Origin: an uncultured Mailhella sp. | GTDB lineage: Bacteria > Desulfobacterota > Desulfovibrionia > Desulfovibrionales > Desulfovibrionaceae | Reading direction: 5' to 3' | NCBI RefSeq assembly: GCF_963931295.1 | Contig: NZ_OZ007001.1 | Coordinates: forward strand, 2,249,001-2,313,000 | DNA: 64,000 nucleotides | Shown: positions 32,877-44,155 of the stretch, piece after piece | How positions within the stretch are numbered: the first letter of the stretch is position 1 | Layout: each line of letters begins with the position of its first letter | Notes under the pieces: model-generated | What the model saw: only the letters and a program-made list of their open reading frames with translations | What the model was told of the DNA's origin: nothing | The model's database searches: none | Position numbers and translations under genes: made by a program

Positions 32877-33593
32877 ATGTCGTTTCACATCATCCGCGCG
32901 CGGCGCGCGCATCCGCAGCATCCTGTGCTTCTCCGGCTTACTTCCGGTTTCCGTCGTTTTCAATATCGCTGGTATCACCCCGACGAACCCTTGTTCGAGT
33001 CCCTGCGCGAGGGGCAGAATCCGCTTGCGCTCGTCATCGCCTGCTGCGATTCCCGGGTCGACCCCGTGCTGCTCACCGACTGTCGTCCGGGCGATCTCTT
33101 CGTGGTGCGCAACGTGGCCAATCTGGTGCCGCCCTATGCCCCGGACGGCGGAAGGCACGGCGTTTCCGCCGCGCTCGAATACGCGGTCAAGCACCTCAGG
33201 GTGCAGGACGTCATCATCATGGGGCACGCCTGCTGCGGCGGCATTCACGCGCTGGTGTCGGGCGGCGGCGATGAAAATCGCGACGAATTCATAGGCCCGT
33301 GGGTGGACGTGGCGCGTCACGCCCTGGAAAAGGTGGACGAAGCCATGCCCGGCGCGTGCGACGCCGACAGGGCCCGCGCCTGCGAACTGTGGAACGTGCG
33401 CCTTTCTCTGGACAACCTGATGACCTTTCCGTGGGTGAAAAGCGCGGTGGAGGAAGGCCGCCTTTCCCTGCACGGCTGGTATTTCGATCTGCAGAGCGGC
33501 GAGCTTCTGGAATACGACGCGGAACGTCAGGCCTTCCGTCCGCTGGTAGGGCATCCCCACGTGGGGAGAAATCCTGTATCTTCCCGCGGATGA
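32877..33593 (+). CDS. Beta-class carbonic anhydrase
   Basis: 238 residues from the ATG at 32877 (GAGGG upstream). Zinc ligands are in ACCDSRVDP (Cys, with the Asp-Arg dyad) and MGHACCGGIHAL (His and Cys), with FVVRNVANLVPPY and GVSAALEYAVKHLRVQDVIIMGH as the usual framework. It interconverts CO2 and bicarbonate, cytoplasmic. Divergently placed to terC with back-to-back promoters. Full length for the bacterial Can type (about 220). Confidence 0.95.
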   Translation: MSFHIIRARRAHPQHPVLLRLTSGFRRFQYRWYHPDEPLFESLREGQNPLALVIACCDSRVDPVLLTDCRPGDLFVVRNVANLVPPYAPDGGRHGVSAALEYAVKHLRVQDVIIMGHACCGGIHALVSGGGDENRDEFIGPWVDVARHALEKVDEAMPGACDADRARACELWNVRLSLDNLMTFPWVKSAVEEGRLSLHGWYFDLQSGELLEYDAERQAFRPLVGHPHVGRNPVSSRG

Positions 33594-33671
33594 ACAGGAA
33601 CATCATTGGCAATGGATTGTTTTCACAAGCGAAATTGCAGTCTTTCTTTCTCTTGTGACGCGCTTTGGGCA

Positions 33672-33700
33672 TTGACGCGATGTCGATTTGCTTCTAAGGA
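33672..33700 (+). promoter_or_regulatory. Possible promoter for nfnAB
   Basis: TTGACG (33672-33677), 17-base spacer, TAAGGA (33695-33700), the same -10 as in the terC promoter; leader about 150 bases. Confidence 0.4.
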
Positions 33701-33854
33701 TAGTGGGAAAGGCTTTAGAACGTTTCACGACATCAGCATTCTTCTGCGCATCCGGACGTCAATGCCCGCCGCATCCGCCCGGATACGACGGCTGCGCCTG
33801 TCGCTTCGGCGCTGAAGCTGTTTCTCTACAAGCACAAGGAGGCATGGAGGTTTT

Positions 33855-34718
33855 ATGCCCACGAAAATTCTGCATAAGGAAAAGCTGATTCCCGGGCGCA
33901 CCAGCAAGCTCGTGCTGGACGCTCCGCAGATCGCCGCCACGGCCCGTCCGGGTCATTTCGTCATTCTCCGCGTGGATGAGAAGGGCGAGCGTTTCCCGCT
34001 GACCATTGCCGACACCGACAAGGAACACGGCACCATCACCATCGTGTATCTGGTGCTCGGCCGCTCCACCCAGATGCTTGAGGAACTCGAAGAAGGGCAG
34101 TACATCCACGACGTTTGCGGACCACTCGGCCGCGCGACCAACATTCAGCGTTTTGAAGCGCCGAAGAAGGTCATCTGCGTGGGCGGCGGCACGGGCGTGG
34201 CCGCCATGCATCACATTGCCAAGGGCCATCACGAGGCCGGCAACTACGTCATTGCCTGCATCGGCGCGCGCAACAAGGATCTTTTGCTCTTTGAAAAGGA
34301 ACTCTCCCTGTTCTGCGACGAAGTGCTTGTTTCCACGGACGACGGTTCCGAAGGCCAGAAGGGCATCGTGACCGATCTTGTCCGCAACCGCCTTGACAGC
34401 GAGGGCGGCAACATCGCCGAAGTGGTGGCCGTGGGCCCGGTGCCCATGATGCAGGCCGTGGCTGAACTGACCCGTGGCTACAACGTGCCCACCACCGTGA
34501 GTCTCAACTCCCTCATGGTGGACGGACTCGGCATGTGCGGCGCCTGCCGCGTGACCGTGGGCGGCGAAATGAAGTTCACCTGCGTGGACGGTCCCGAATT
34601 CGACGGTCACAAGGTGGATTTTGCGGAACTGCGCAGCCGTCTCGGTTCGTTCCGTTCTCAGGAAGCCGTGGCCCGCGAGCATCATCGCTGCAACTGTTTT
34701 GAAAAGAAGGAGGCCTAG
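33855..34718 (+). CDS. nfnA: NfnA: NADH-dependent ferredoxin-NADP oxidoreductase, FNR-like subunit
   Basis: 287 residues. FAD/NAD(P) reductase fold: FPLTIADTD, VYLVLGRSTQMLEELEEGQYI, the nucleotide motif VICVGGGTGVAAMHHIAK, and a C-terminal [2Fe-2S] segment MVDGLGMCGACRVTVGG then FTCVDGPEFDGH, characteristic of NfnA/SudB. With NfnB it forms the bifurcating transhydrogenase that couples NADPH oxidation to NAD+ and ferredoxin reduction, or the reverse. nfnB starts two bases after its stop. The older name sulfide dehydrogenase beta (sudB) refers to the same family. Confidence 0.93.
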   Translation: MPTKILHKEKLIPGRTSKLVLDAPQIAATARPGHFVILRVDEKGERFPLTIADTDKEHGTITIVYLVLGRSTQMLEELEEGQYIHDVCGPLGRATNIQRFEAPKKVICVGGGTGVAAMHHIAKGHHEAGNYVIACIGARNKDLLLFEKELSLFCDEVLVSTDDGSEGQKGIVTDLVRNRLDSEGGNIAEVVAVGPVPMMQAVAELTRGYNVPTTVSLNSLMVDGLGMCGACRVTVGGEMKFTCVDGPEFDGHKVDFAELRSRLGSFRSQEAVAREHHRCNCFEKKEA

Positions 34719-34720
34719 TC

Positions 34721-36115
34721 ATGAGTCAGGAAGTCACCCGCGGGGCGAAGATTCCCCGTCATGATATGCCCTGCCAGGCTCCCGAGGAACGCATCAGAAA
34801 TTTCAATGAAGTGGCCCTCGGCTACACCGCCGAGATGGCCCATGAAGAAGCCACCCGCTGCCTGCAGTGCAAGAAGCCCATGTGCCGCACCGGCTGCCCC
34901 GTGGACATCGCCATTCCCGACTTCATCGCCGAAGTGGTGAAGGGCGACATCGACGAAGCGAGCCGCATCATTCACAAGTCCAGCAGCCTGCCCGCCGTGT
35001 GCGGCCGCGTGTGCCCCCAGGAAAAGCAGTGCGAAGGCAAGTGCATTCTCGGCAAGAAGGGGCAGCCCGTGGCCATCGGCCGTCTGGAACGCTTCGTGGC
35101 CGACCACGCCTCCGCCGAAAAGGCTCCCGAAATCAAAAAGGTCGGTCGCCGCGTGGCGTGCATCGGTTCCGGCCCCTCGTCCGTCACCTGCGCGGGCTAT
35201 CTGGCCCGTCTCGGCGTGGACGTCACCATGTTTGAAGGTCTGCACGAGGCCGGCGGCGTGCTCATTTACGGCATTCCGGCCTTCCGTCTGCCCAAGGACG
35301 TGGTGGCTCACGAACTCGACGCCCTGCGCGCCATGAACGTGGACATCCGCCTGAACTACGTGGGCGGCCGCACCGTCACCGTGGACGGTCTGCTCAAGCA
35401 GGGCTACGACGCCGTGTTCATCGGCGTGGGCGCGGGTCTGCCGCATTTTCTGGGCGTTCCCGGCGAAAACTGCATCGGCGTGTTCTCGGCCAACGAATAC
35501 CTCACCCGCGTGAACCTGGGCCGCGCGCATTCCTTCCCGGCCTATGACACGCCCGTGGCTCCCGGCAAGCACGTCACCGTGTTCGGCGCGGGCAACGTGG
35601 CCATGGACGCCGCCCGCACCGCGCTGCGTCTCGGCGCGGAAAGCGTTCACATCGTGTACCGCCGCACCCGCGCGGAAATGCCCGCCCGCGGCGAGGAAAT
35701 CGAACACGCGCTCGAAGAGGGCGTGAAGCTGCTGGAACTGGCCGCGCCCGTGCGCTTCATCACCGACGAGGAAAATCACCTCACCGGCGTGGAACTGCAG
35801 CGCATGGAACTCGGCGAGCCCGACGCTTCCGGCCGCCGCCGTCCCCGTCCCGTGGAAGGACAGAACTTCATTCAGGAAACCGACCTCGCCATCGTGGCGC
35901 TCGGCACGCGCTCCAATCCGCTCATGCTGGACTGCACGCCCGGCCTCAAGCTCACGGACCGCGGCTACATCGCCGTGGATGAGAACGGCGAAACCTCCAT
36001 TCCCAACGTGTACGCCGGCGGCGACATCGTGACCGGCGCGGCCACCGTCATTCTGGCCATGGGCGCGGGCCGTCGCGCAGCCCAGAGCATTGCCCGCAAG
36101 ATGGGTCTGGAATAG
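34721..36115 (+). CDS. nfnB: NfnB: GltD-like flavoprotein subunit of the Nfn transhydrogenase
   Basis: 464 residues, AGGAGG before the ATG. N-terminal cysteines CLQCKKPMCRTGCPVDIAIPDF and CGRVCPQEKQCEGKCILG bind two [4Fe-4S] clusters; the FAD motif is CIGSGPSSVTCAGYLARLG and the NADP motif is VFGAGNVAMDAARTALRLGAE. C-terminal YAGGDIVTGAATVILAMGAGRRAA is the FAD closing motif. It carries the bifurcating FAD and works with NfnA. Glutamate synthase small subunit is the homologous family, but there is no gltB next to it and NfnA is present, so NfnB is preferred. Confidence 0.93.
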   Translation: MSQEVTRGAKIPRHDMPCQAPEERIRNFNEVALGYTAEMAHEEATRCLQCKKPMCRTGCPVDIAIPDFIAEVVKGDIDEASRIIHKSSSLPAVCGRVCPQEKQCEGKCILGKKGQPVAIGRLERFVADHASAEKAPEIKKVGRRVACIGSGPSSVTCAGYLARLGVDVTMFEGLHEAGGVLIYGIPAFRLPKDVVAHELDALRAMNVDIRLNYVGGRTVTVDGLLKQGYDAVFIGVGAGLPHFLGVPGENCIGVFSANEYLTRVNLGRAHSFPAYDTPVAPGKHVTVFGAGNVAMDAARTALRLGAESVHIVYRRTRAEMPARGEEIEHALEEGVKLLELAAPVRFITDEENHLTGVELQRMELGEPDASGRRRPRPVEGQNFIQETDLAIVALGTRSNPLMLDCTPGLKLTDRGYIAVDENGETSIPNVYAGGDIVTGAATVILAMGAGRRAAQSIARKMGLE

Positions 36116-36504
36116 ACTTCGACCACAACATGATGATCCGGGGCCGCTTTGCCGCAGGGCAGGGCGGCCCCGGCGCGTTGGAGCGTCGCAGCTCCGGGGG
36201 CGGAAGAGGGGAAACGAACCGGCGTCCGTTTTGCGGAGAGCCCGACGCTTTCGGCCGGCGTTCCGGGAAAGGCGGGGCGCAAAACTTTTTTGTATTGTTT
36301 TTCCGCTTCCCAGGCAGGGCGCAAAACGGCGCGCCGCGGCCGGATGCCGTTTTGCATTTTACGCGCGGGTCGAAAAAAAGAATATTAATCCGGATGGTTC
36401 GCCGTACCGAGACGGAGAGGGGCAGGGCGAAGTCTGCCTGAGCTGCGGCGCTTCCTTCCGGGGCGGACGGGGGCGCGGAAGCCTTGGCGGACAACGAAGC
36501 TTTC
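36116..36504. other. GC-rich spacer, no gene seen
   Basis: About 390 bases between nfnB and the ABC transporter promoter. Open frames on both strands lack ribosome-binding sites and recognisable features. No clear terminator for nfnB was found. Confidence 0.5.
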
Positions 36505-36533
36505 TTGACATGTCGCCCCCCTATCCTTCATAG
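36505..36533 (+). promoter_or_regulatory. Sigma-70-type promoter of the amino-acid ABC operon
   Basis: TTGACA (36505-36510), 17-base spacer, TCATAG (36528-36533); leader about 120 bases. Confidence 0.5.
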
Positions 36534-36659
36534 TGACAAGGATTATATGTTTGATTCCCGTGCCGGCGGCAGGCGTCTTTTTAAGCGCGACCGGCAGGAA
36601 CATGAGGCAGGCTGAGCATTCAGCCTTTTTTCTGTACCTTTTGCCCGAAAGGAGTCGCC

Positions 36660-37397
36660 ATGCTTCGTCGTCTTCTGTGCGCTCTTCTGCTGCCCGCCCT
36701 GCTGTGCTCTTCCGCCATGGCCGCGGAAAAGCTCGTCGTCGCCACCAATCCCGAGTGGCCCCCCATGGAATTTCTTGACGACAACAAGAACATCATCGGC
36801 TATGACGTGGACATGTTCAAGGCCGTAGCCGCCGAGGTCGGCATGGAAGCCGAATTCAAAATGACCGCCTGGGACGGCATTTTCGCCGGCATCGCCGCGG
36901 GCAACTACGACGTCATCGCCTCCGCCGTGACCATCACGCCGGAACGCCAGCGTGCCTTTGCCTTTACCGTGCCCTACTACGACGTGCGGCAGATCGTCGT
37001 GCTGCGCAAGGGCGACTCCGCGTCGGGCTTTGCCGACCTCGCGGGCAAGGTGATCGGCGGCCAGATAGGCACCACCGGCATTTTCGTGGCGCAGAAGAGC
37101 GGCGTGAAGATGACCATCCGCGAATACGACAACGTGGGTCTTGCCATGCAGGATCTCATCAACTCCCGCATCGACGCCGTGGTCTGCGACTCTCCCGTGG
37201 CGCTGTACTACGCCAACCAGAAGGAAGGCTTTTCCGATCAGCTGACCGTGGCCTTCCGAACCGAAGCCACGGAATCCTTCGGCTTCGTGGTGAGCAAGAA
37301 GCGTCAGGATCTGGTGGAGCGCCTGAACAAGGGCATTGAAGCCGTGCGCGCCAAGGGCATTGAAGCCGAGATCATCCGCAAGTGGATGGGCGAATAG
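36660..37397 (+). CDS. Polar amino-acid ABC transporter, periplasmic binding protein
   Basis: 245 residues, AAAGGAG 6 bases before the ATG. Signal peptide of about 21 residues (LLCALLLPALLCSSAMAA). The family 3 solute-binding fold is typical: LVVATNPEWPPMEFLDDNKNIIGYDVDMFKAVA, WDGIFAGIAAGNYDVIASAVTITPERQRAFAFTVPYY, and LINSRIDAVVCDSPVA. Family members bind polar or basic amino acids; the ligand cannot be named. First gene of a three-gene operon with a permease and an ATPase. Confidence 0.92.
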   Translation: MLRRLLCALLLPALLCSSAMAAEKLVVATNPEWPPMEFLDDNKNIIGYDVDMFKAVAAEVGMEAEFKMTAWDGIFAGIAAGNYDVIASAVTITPERQRAFAFTVPYYDVRQIVVLRKGDSASGFADLAGKVIGGQIGTTGIFVAQKSGVKMTIREYDNVGLAMQDLINSRIDAVVCDSPVALYYANQKEGFSDQLTVAFRTEATESFGFVVSKKRQDLVERLNKGIEAVRAKGIEAEIIRKWMGE

Positions 37398-37444
37398 GTC
37401 GTCTCGCAGGAGACGTTCACTTTCAGTTCGGGATATTGTGAATC

Positions 37445-38252
37445 ATGCGTGAGAATGAAGAAAACGGTCTTCCGGCGGGCATGGCCCCGGAGGGAAAGAT
37501 AGAAGTTCCGGCGGGCGGCCTCGTGCTGCCCGATTCCGAGAAGGGGGGGATCATCAACGCATGGTCCCTGTCTCTGGTGGGCGCGGTGGCCGTGCTGACC
37601 GTGCTGTGTACGCTCTGGCCCGATCCGTATCTGGAAATCCTGCGTTTCCTGCCGGGCGGACTGGTCGTCACTTTTGAGGTGACCATTCTTTCCATCGTCT
37701 GCGCTATTCCTCTCGGACTCCTCACCGGCCTCGGCAGGCTTTCGCACAATCGCGTCATCAACCTGATCGCGTCCACGTATGTGGAAATCATTCGCGGCAT
37801 TCCGCTGCTCGTGCAGATTTTCTACATCTACTATGCGCTCGCAAAGTTTTTGCAGGTGAGCGGACTCACCTCCGCCGTCATCGCCATCAGCTTCTGCTAC
37901 GGCGCGTACATGGGCGAAGTGTTCAGGGCCGGCATCATGGCCGTGCCCAAGGGGCAGACCGAGGCTTCGCGTTCGCTGGGCTTCAACAAGGTGCAGACCA
38001 TGATGTTCGTGGTGCTGCCGCAGGCGCTGCGCACCATCGTGCCGCCCGTGGGCAACGAATGCATAGCCATGCTCAAGGATACCTCGCTGGTTTCCGTCAT
38101 GGCCATGCCCGACCTCATGCAGTTCGGCCGCAGCTTTGCCGCCAAAAGCTATCTGTACTTTGAGACCTACACCGTCATCGCGCTGATTTATCTCATCATC
38201 ACGCTGCTGCTTTCCAAGGCGGTCAGCATTCTGGAATCCAGGCTGAACTACT

Positions 38253-38269
<17 letters not shown>
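37445..38269 (+). CDS. Polar amino-acid ABC transporter permease
   Basis: 274 residues. HisMQ-type permease with an N-terminal cytoplasmic segment (1-38), about five membrane helices and the EAA loop [29 protein letters not shown], which docks the ATPase. [19 protein letters not shown] is the family hallmark near the third helix. A single permease suggests a homodimer. The 3' end overlaps the ATPase gene by 17 bases. Confidence 0.93.
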
Positions 38270-39002
<733 letters not shown>

Positions 39003-39033
39003 GAGCAGGCGCTCTGCAGAGAAAATAACTCGA

Positions 39034-39064
39034 GCCTCTTCCTTCGGGAAGGGGCCCTTTTTTT
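39034..39064 (+). terminator. Intrinsic terminator of the ABC operon
   Basis: GCCTCTTCC (39034-39042), tetraloop TTCG, GGAAGGGGC (39047-39055), then a run of T. Confidence 0.85.
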
Positions 39065-39178
39065 GTGCATTGACGGAAATTTTTATTTATCTGCCGAAAT
39101 ATTTTGTTTTTCACTCTTTAATGACGCGGCAATGGAACGTATCCTCATGAAGTAAGTCTTGTCATAATTGTTAATTGA

Positions 39179-39207
39179 TTGCCATTTTCATGAAATATTT
39201 GTATTAT
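39179..39207 (+). promoter_or_regulatory. Strong sigma-70-type promoter of glpKF
   Basis: TTGCCA (39179-39184), 17-base spacer, TATTAT (39202-39207) within an AT-rich block (39066-39350), giving a leader of about 180 bases. A second TATTAT lies at 39316-39321. TTTCATGAAA near 39187-39196 is a perfect palindrome inside the spacer and could be an operator. Confidence 0.65.
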
Positions 39208-39344
39208 AGAGATAACACTAACAGTTGAAGGACGGGGAATACGGAGCCTGATTTGTCTGTAGAAACAAGTTTTTGGCATTCGTGATTTTTCAGAGAAACG
39301 GCAGTATTTTTCATGTATTATTGGCGTTTTGGCCTTTATCATGA

Positions 39345-40895
<1,551 letters not shown>

Positions 40896-40952
40896 TCTCT
40901 CCTTTCCCATTCTGAAACGACACGGATGCTGAACGGGCGTCTCTGGTCGAGA

Positions 40953-40973
40953 GGGCAGGCCGCAGGCCTGCCC
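40953..40973 (+). other. Hairpin in the glpK-glpF intergenic region
   Basis: GGGCAGGCC (40953-40961), loop GCA, GGCCTGCCC (40965-40973), perfect stem without T-run. Could stabilise or attenuate the mRNA between glpK and glpF. Confidence 0.6.
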
Positions 40974-41112
40974 CTCCCGGCCGAAAGCAAAAAACGACCC
41001 GGGTCTCCCTTGTTGTCCTCTGTTCATGGCGCGGGGGCGTTCTTTCCCCTTGTCAGGAAGAGAAAGAACCCCTCCCTTTCATTCATCCTGAAACCCTGTT
41101 TGTGAGCTTCTT

Positions 41113-41826
41113 ATGCCGTATCTTGCTGAATTTTTTGGAACGATGATTCTGATTCTTCTCGGTGACGGCGTTGTGGCCAACGTCAATCTGAACAGATCCG
41201 GCATGAAGGGAGCCGGAGCCGTGCAGATAACCTTTGCCTGGGGCCTGGCGGTCATGCTTCCGGCGTTCACCTTCGGCGCGGCGTCCGGCGCGCACTTCAA
41301 TCCCGCGCTCACCGTGGCGCTCGCTGCGGGCGGCTATTTCAGCTGGAGCATGGTGCCCGGCTACTGCATCGCGCAGATGGCCGGAGCCTTTGTCGGCGCG
41401 TGCCTCGTATATGCGCTGTTCAAGGATCAGTTCGACGCCACCGACGATCCCAGCATCAAGCGCGGCGTGTTCTGCACCTCGCCTGCGGTTCCCAACCGTT
41501 TCCGCAACATGCTCAGTGAAATCATCGGAACATTCGTGCTGGTCTTTGCCATCCTGGGCCTCAATCAGGTGCCCAACATGCCCGGCGGCGTGAACTACAT
41601 TCTGGTGTTCGGCATCATCGTGTCCATCGGCATGAGCCTCGGCGGGCTCACCGGCTACGCCATCAATCCCGCCCGCGACCTCGGGCCGCGCCTTGCGCAC
41701 ACCGTGCTGCCCATACGCGGCAAGGGAAGCTCGCACTGGGATTACGCCGTGGTGCCGCTTATCGGCCCCATGATCGGCGGTCTCATCGCCGTGTGCCTGT
41801 ACAACCTGCTGCCCTGGATGAAGTAG
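41113..41826 (+). CDS. glpF: Glycerol uptake facilitator (aquaglyceroporin)
   Basis: 237 residues. MIP family with six helices and two NPA boxes: GAHFNPALTVALAAGG and GYAINPARDLGPRLAH. The Asp after the second NPAR is the aquaglyceroporin mark. Inner-membrane passive channel for glycerol, feeding GlpK. The ribosome-binding site is weak (GAG 8 bases upstream), so expression may depend on translation through glpK mRNA. Five bases after the stop begins the 25-copy tandem repeat. Confidence 0.95.
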   Translation: MPYLAEFFGTMILILLGDGVVANVNLNRSGMKGAGAVQITFAWGLAVMLPAFTFGAASGAHFNPALTVALAAGGYFSWSMVPGYCIAQMAGAFVGACLVYALFKDQFDATDDPSIKRGVFCTSPAVPNRFRNMLSEIIGTFVLVFAILGLNQVPNMPGGVNYILVFGIIVSIGMSLGGLTGYAINPARDLGPRLAHTVLPIRGKGSSHWDYAVVPLIGPMIGGLIAVCLYNLLPWMK

Positions 41827-41831
41827 CCGCC

Positions 41832-42255
41832 GCGGATTGCCGTGTATCGCGGATTGCCGTGTATCGCGGATTGCCGTGTATCGCGGATTGCCGTGTATCG
41901 CGGATTGCCGTGTATCGCGGATTGCCGTGTATCGCGGATTGCCGTGTATCGCGGATTGCCGTGTATCGCGGATTGCCGTGTATCGCGGATTGCCGTGTAT
42001 CGCGGATTGCCGTGTATCGCGGATTGCCGTGTATCGCGGATTGCCGTGTATCGCGGATTGCCGTGTATCGCGGATTGCCGTGTATCGCGGATTGCCGTGT
42101 ATCGCGGATTGCCGTGTATCGCGGATTGCCGTGTATCGCGGATTGCCGTGTATCGCGGATTGCCGTGTATCGCGGATTGCCGTGTATCGCGGATTGCCGT
42201 GTATCGCGGATTGCCGTGTATCGCGGATTGCCGTGTATCGCGGATTGCCGTGTAT
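41832..42255 (+). repeat. Perfect 17-bp tandem repeat, 25 copies (minisatellite/VNTR)
   Basis: Unit GCGGATTGCCGTGTATC repeated 24 times without a single mismatch, plus a 25th copy missing only its last base (424 bases). It begins 5 bases after the glpF stop and ends just before the terminator at 42256, so it is inside the glpF 3' UTR. In RNA each copy can form CCGUG-UAU-CGCGG, a 5-bp stem (one U-G) with a 3-base loop. As 17 is not a multiple of 3, all three plus frames cycle through the same 17-residue peptide period and remain open; none is believed to be translated. Confidence 0.98.
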
Positions 42256-42290
42256 GAAAAAGAGCCGACCCTTGCGGGCCGGCTCTTTTT
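42256..42290. terminator. Bidirectional intrinsic terminator between glpF and the amidase gene
   Basis: AGAGCCG (42261-42267) pairs with CGGCTCT (42280-42286), inner CCC/GGG, flanked by A5 and T5, so it works on both strands. Confidence 0.9.
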
Positions 42291-42326
42291 CTCTGCCCTG
42301 AGGGCAGGCGTCGTGTCGCCGCGGCG

Positions 42327-43880
42327 CTAGTCCACGGATACGGAGGAGAAGTCCAGATCCGGGAAGGCAACCGGCGCTTTGCGGTGTCTGGTGGCCTGTT
42401 CGTAGGCATGGCCCATGCCTATGAGAAGTTCTTCGCTGAAGGGAGCGCCCATGAGCTCCACGCCGACGGGCACGCCCTGGGGAGCGGTGGGCGTGACGGA
42501 GGAGAATCCGCCGGGCAGCGTGATGGCCGGAAGTCCGGTGACGGAAGCCATGAGACCGTTGCGTTCGGCCTGACCGCGCTTGTCGTTGGTCTGCACCACG
42601 AGGATGGACTGCAGCGGATACAGGAAGGCGTCGATGTCGTGATCGGCCATGTACTTCACGACAAAGTCATGCAGACGGGCGTTTTGGGCAAGACGGGCCT
42701 TGTATTCCGGGTTGTCGGCCGGATTGACTTCGGCGGCCTTGGCGGCCATGTCCCCGGCCACGGAGGGCGTGATCAGGCCCGTGGCCACGTATTCCCTCGT
42801 ATTCTTGACGGGAGCGGCCTTGCCGAGTTCCTTCAGATAGTTGTCGAGAGAAATACTCTGTTCCCAGCGCTGCACGTCGTTGTTCTTGATGAGATCGGAA
42901 ACCCGAAGTTCGGGAATGTCCACGGTCACTACGTCGGCGCCGAGAGCCTTGAAGTCGCGTACGGCGGTTTCCATGACGCGGCGCACGTCGGGATCGTGGC
43001 CGAGATTGGTGGCGAGAAGGGCGATTTTTCTGCCCTTGACGGCGTTGCCGCTGAGGGCGCGGGTATAGTCGGGAATCTTTTTGTCCTTCATGACGGCGGT
43101 GGAGGCGTCGGCGGGATCATAGCCGGCCATGACGCCGAGCAGAATGGCGGCGTCGGTCACGCAGCGGGCGATGGGGCCGCCCTGATCCTGAAATTCCGAG
43201 CAGGGAGAAATGCCCGTGCGGCTGACGAGTCCGCGAGTGGGACGTATGCCTACCAGGCTGTTGGCGCTGGATGGCGAACGGATGGAGTTCACCGTGTCGG
43301 AACCGGTTCCGGCCGCGGCGAAGTTGGCGGCCACAGCTGCTCCGGTGCCGCCGGAGGAGCCGCCGGGCGTGCGCGTGAGATCGTAGGGGTTGAGGGTCTG
43401 ACCGCCCATGGAACTGACGGTCATGCCGTGGTTGGCCAGTTCCGTGAGGTTGGCCTTGCCTATGATGACGGCTCCGGCCTCGCGGAGCTTCTGAACGGTG
43501 AAGGCGTCGCGGTTCGGTTGCAGATCCTTGAAGGCCAGCGCGCCGCTGGTGGTCTTCATGTCGATGGTGTCGTAGTTGTCCTTGAGCACGATGGGAATGC
43601 CGTGCAGCGGACCGACGGCCTTGCCTGATGCTCTTTCGGCGTCCTTCTGTCTGGCGACCTCAAGGGCGGCGGGGTTGATGGTGATCATGGAGTTGAGGCA
43701 GCCGTCGTACACCTGGATGCGGCGCAGATAGTATCGGGTGAGCTGTTCGGAAGTCAGGGAACCGTTGCGCATTTGCGCTTCAAGCTCGGGAATGCTCTTT
43801 TCAAAAATATTGGAAGCAGCCATGGCGGATGAAGAGAGTAACAATGTCATGCAGGAAGCATACAGTAAACTTTTGATCAT
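42327..43880 (-). CDS. Secreted amidase, amidase-signature family
   Basis: 517 residues from the ATG at 43880 (AGAGGA 6 bases upstream). Signal peptide of about 21 residues (LLYASCMTLLLSSSAMAA). Amidase-signature Ser-cisSer-Lys triad: Lys in IPIVLKDNYDT, cis-Ser in RTPGGSSGGTGAAVAA, nucleophile Ser in GSDTVNSIRSPSS. The first Gly of the usual GGSI is replaced (VNSI). Substrate unknown; relatives hydrolyse a broad range of amides, and export suggests action on external or wall-derived amides. Alone on the minus strand, ending at the bidirectional terminator. Confidence 0.9.
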   Translation of the reverse strand: MIKSLLYASCMTLLLSSSAMAASNIFEKSIPELEAQMRNGSLTSEQLTRYYLRRIQVYDGCLNSMITINPAALEVARQKDAERASGKAVGPLHGIPIVLKDNYDTIDMKTTSGALAFKDLQPNRDAFTVQKLREAGAVIIGKANLTELANHGMTVSSMGGQTLNPYDLTRTPGGSSGGTGAAVAANFAAAGTGSDTVNSIRSPSSANSLVGIRPTRGLVSRTGISPCSEFQDQGGPIARCVTDAAILLGVMAGYDPADASTAVMKDKKIPDYTRALSGNAVKGRKIALLATNLGHDPDVRRVMETAVRDFKALGADVVTVDIPELRVSDLIKNNDVQRWEQSISLDNYLKELGKAAPVKNTREYVATGLITPSVAGDMAAKAAEVNPADNPEYKARLAQNARLHDFVVKYMADHDIDAFLYPLQSILVVQTNDKRGQAERNGLMASVTGLPAITLPGGFSSVTPTAPQGVPVGVELMGAPFSEELLIGMGHAYEQATRHRKAPVAFPDLDFSSVSVD

Positions 43881-44010
43881 GGAAATCCTCTTTCCTGTTG
43901 AGGGTGCAAGGACGTCTTTTTTATGCAAAAGTCGTGCCGATATGCGTAACATGCTTGAAAGAAAAGATTTCTATATTATGATTGAAATGCGCGGTACGGA
44001 TGTATGCCAA

Positions 44011-44053
44011 TAAAAAGACGCCTCTGCGGACGAATATGGCCGCAGAGGCGTCT
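44011..44053 (-). terminator. Intrinsic terminator of the HPP gene
   Basis: AGACGCCTCTGCGG and CCGCAGAGGCGTCT (44016-44029 / 44040-44053), perfect 14-bp stem, loop of ten; on the minus strand it runs into T5. Confidence 0.88.
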
Positions 44054-44155
44054 GTCGCAGGGGTTGGCGAAGAGGAAACAATTTTGTATCCGCAGTCGGG
44101 GCGTTATACCATTATCATAACGTCCGCCACGTGGTTTGTCGGAAAGAGGGGGGCG

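Noticed and set aside
41832..42255. CRISPR array
   Set aside because: Units are directly adjacent with no spacers, and no cas genes are in the window.
41793..42409. Long open frames across the tandem repeat on both strands, encoding a repetitive 17-residue-period peptide
   Set aside because: A stop-free 17-bp repeat is open in every frame by construction; no ribosome-binding site, and the region lies between a stop codon and a terminator.
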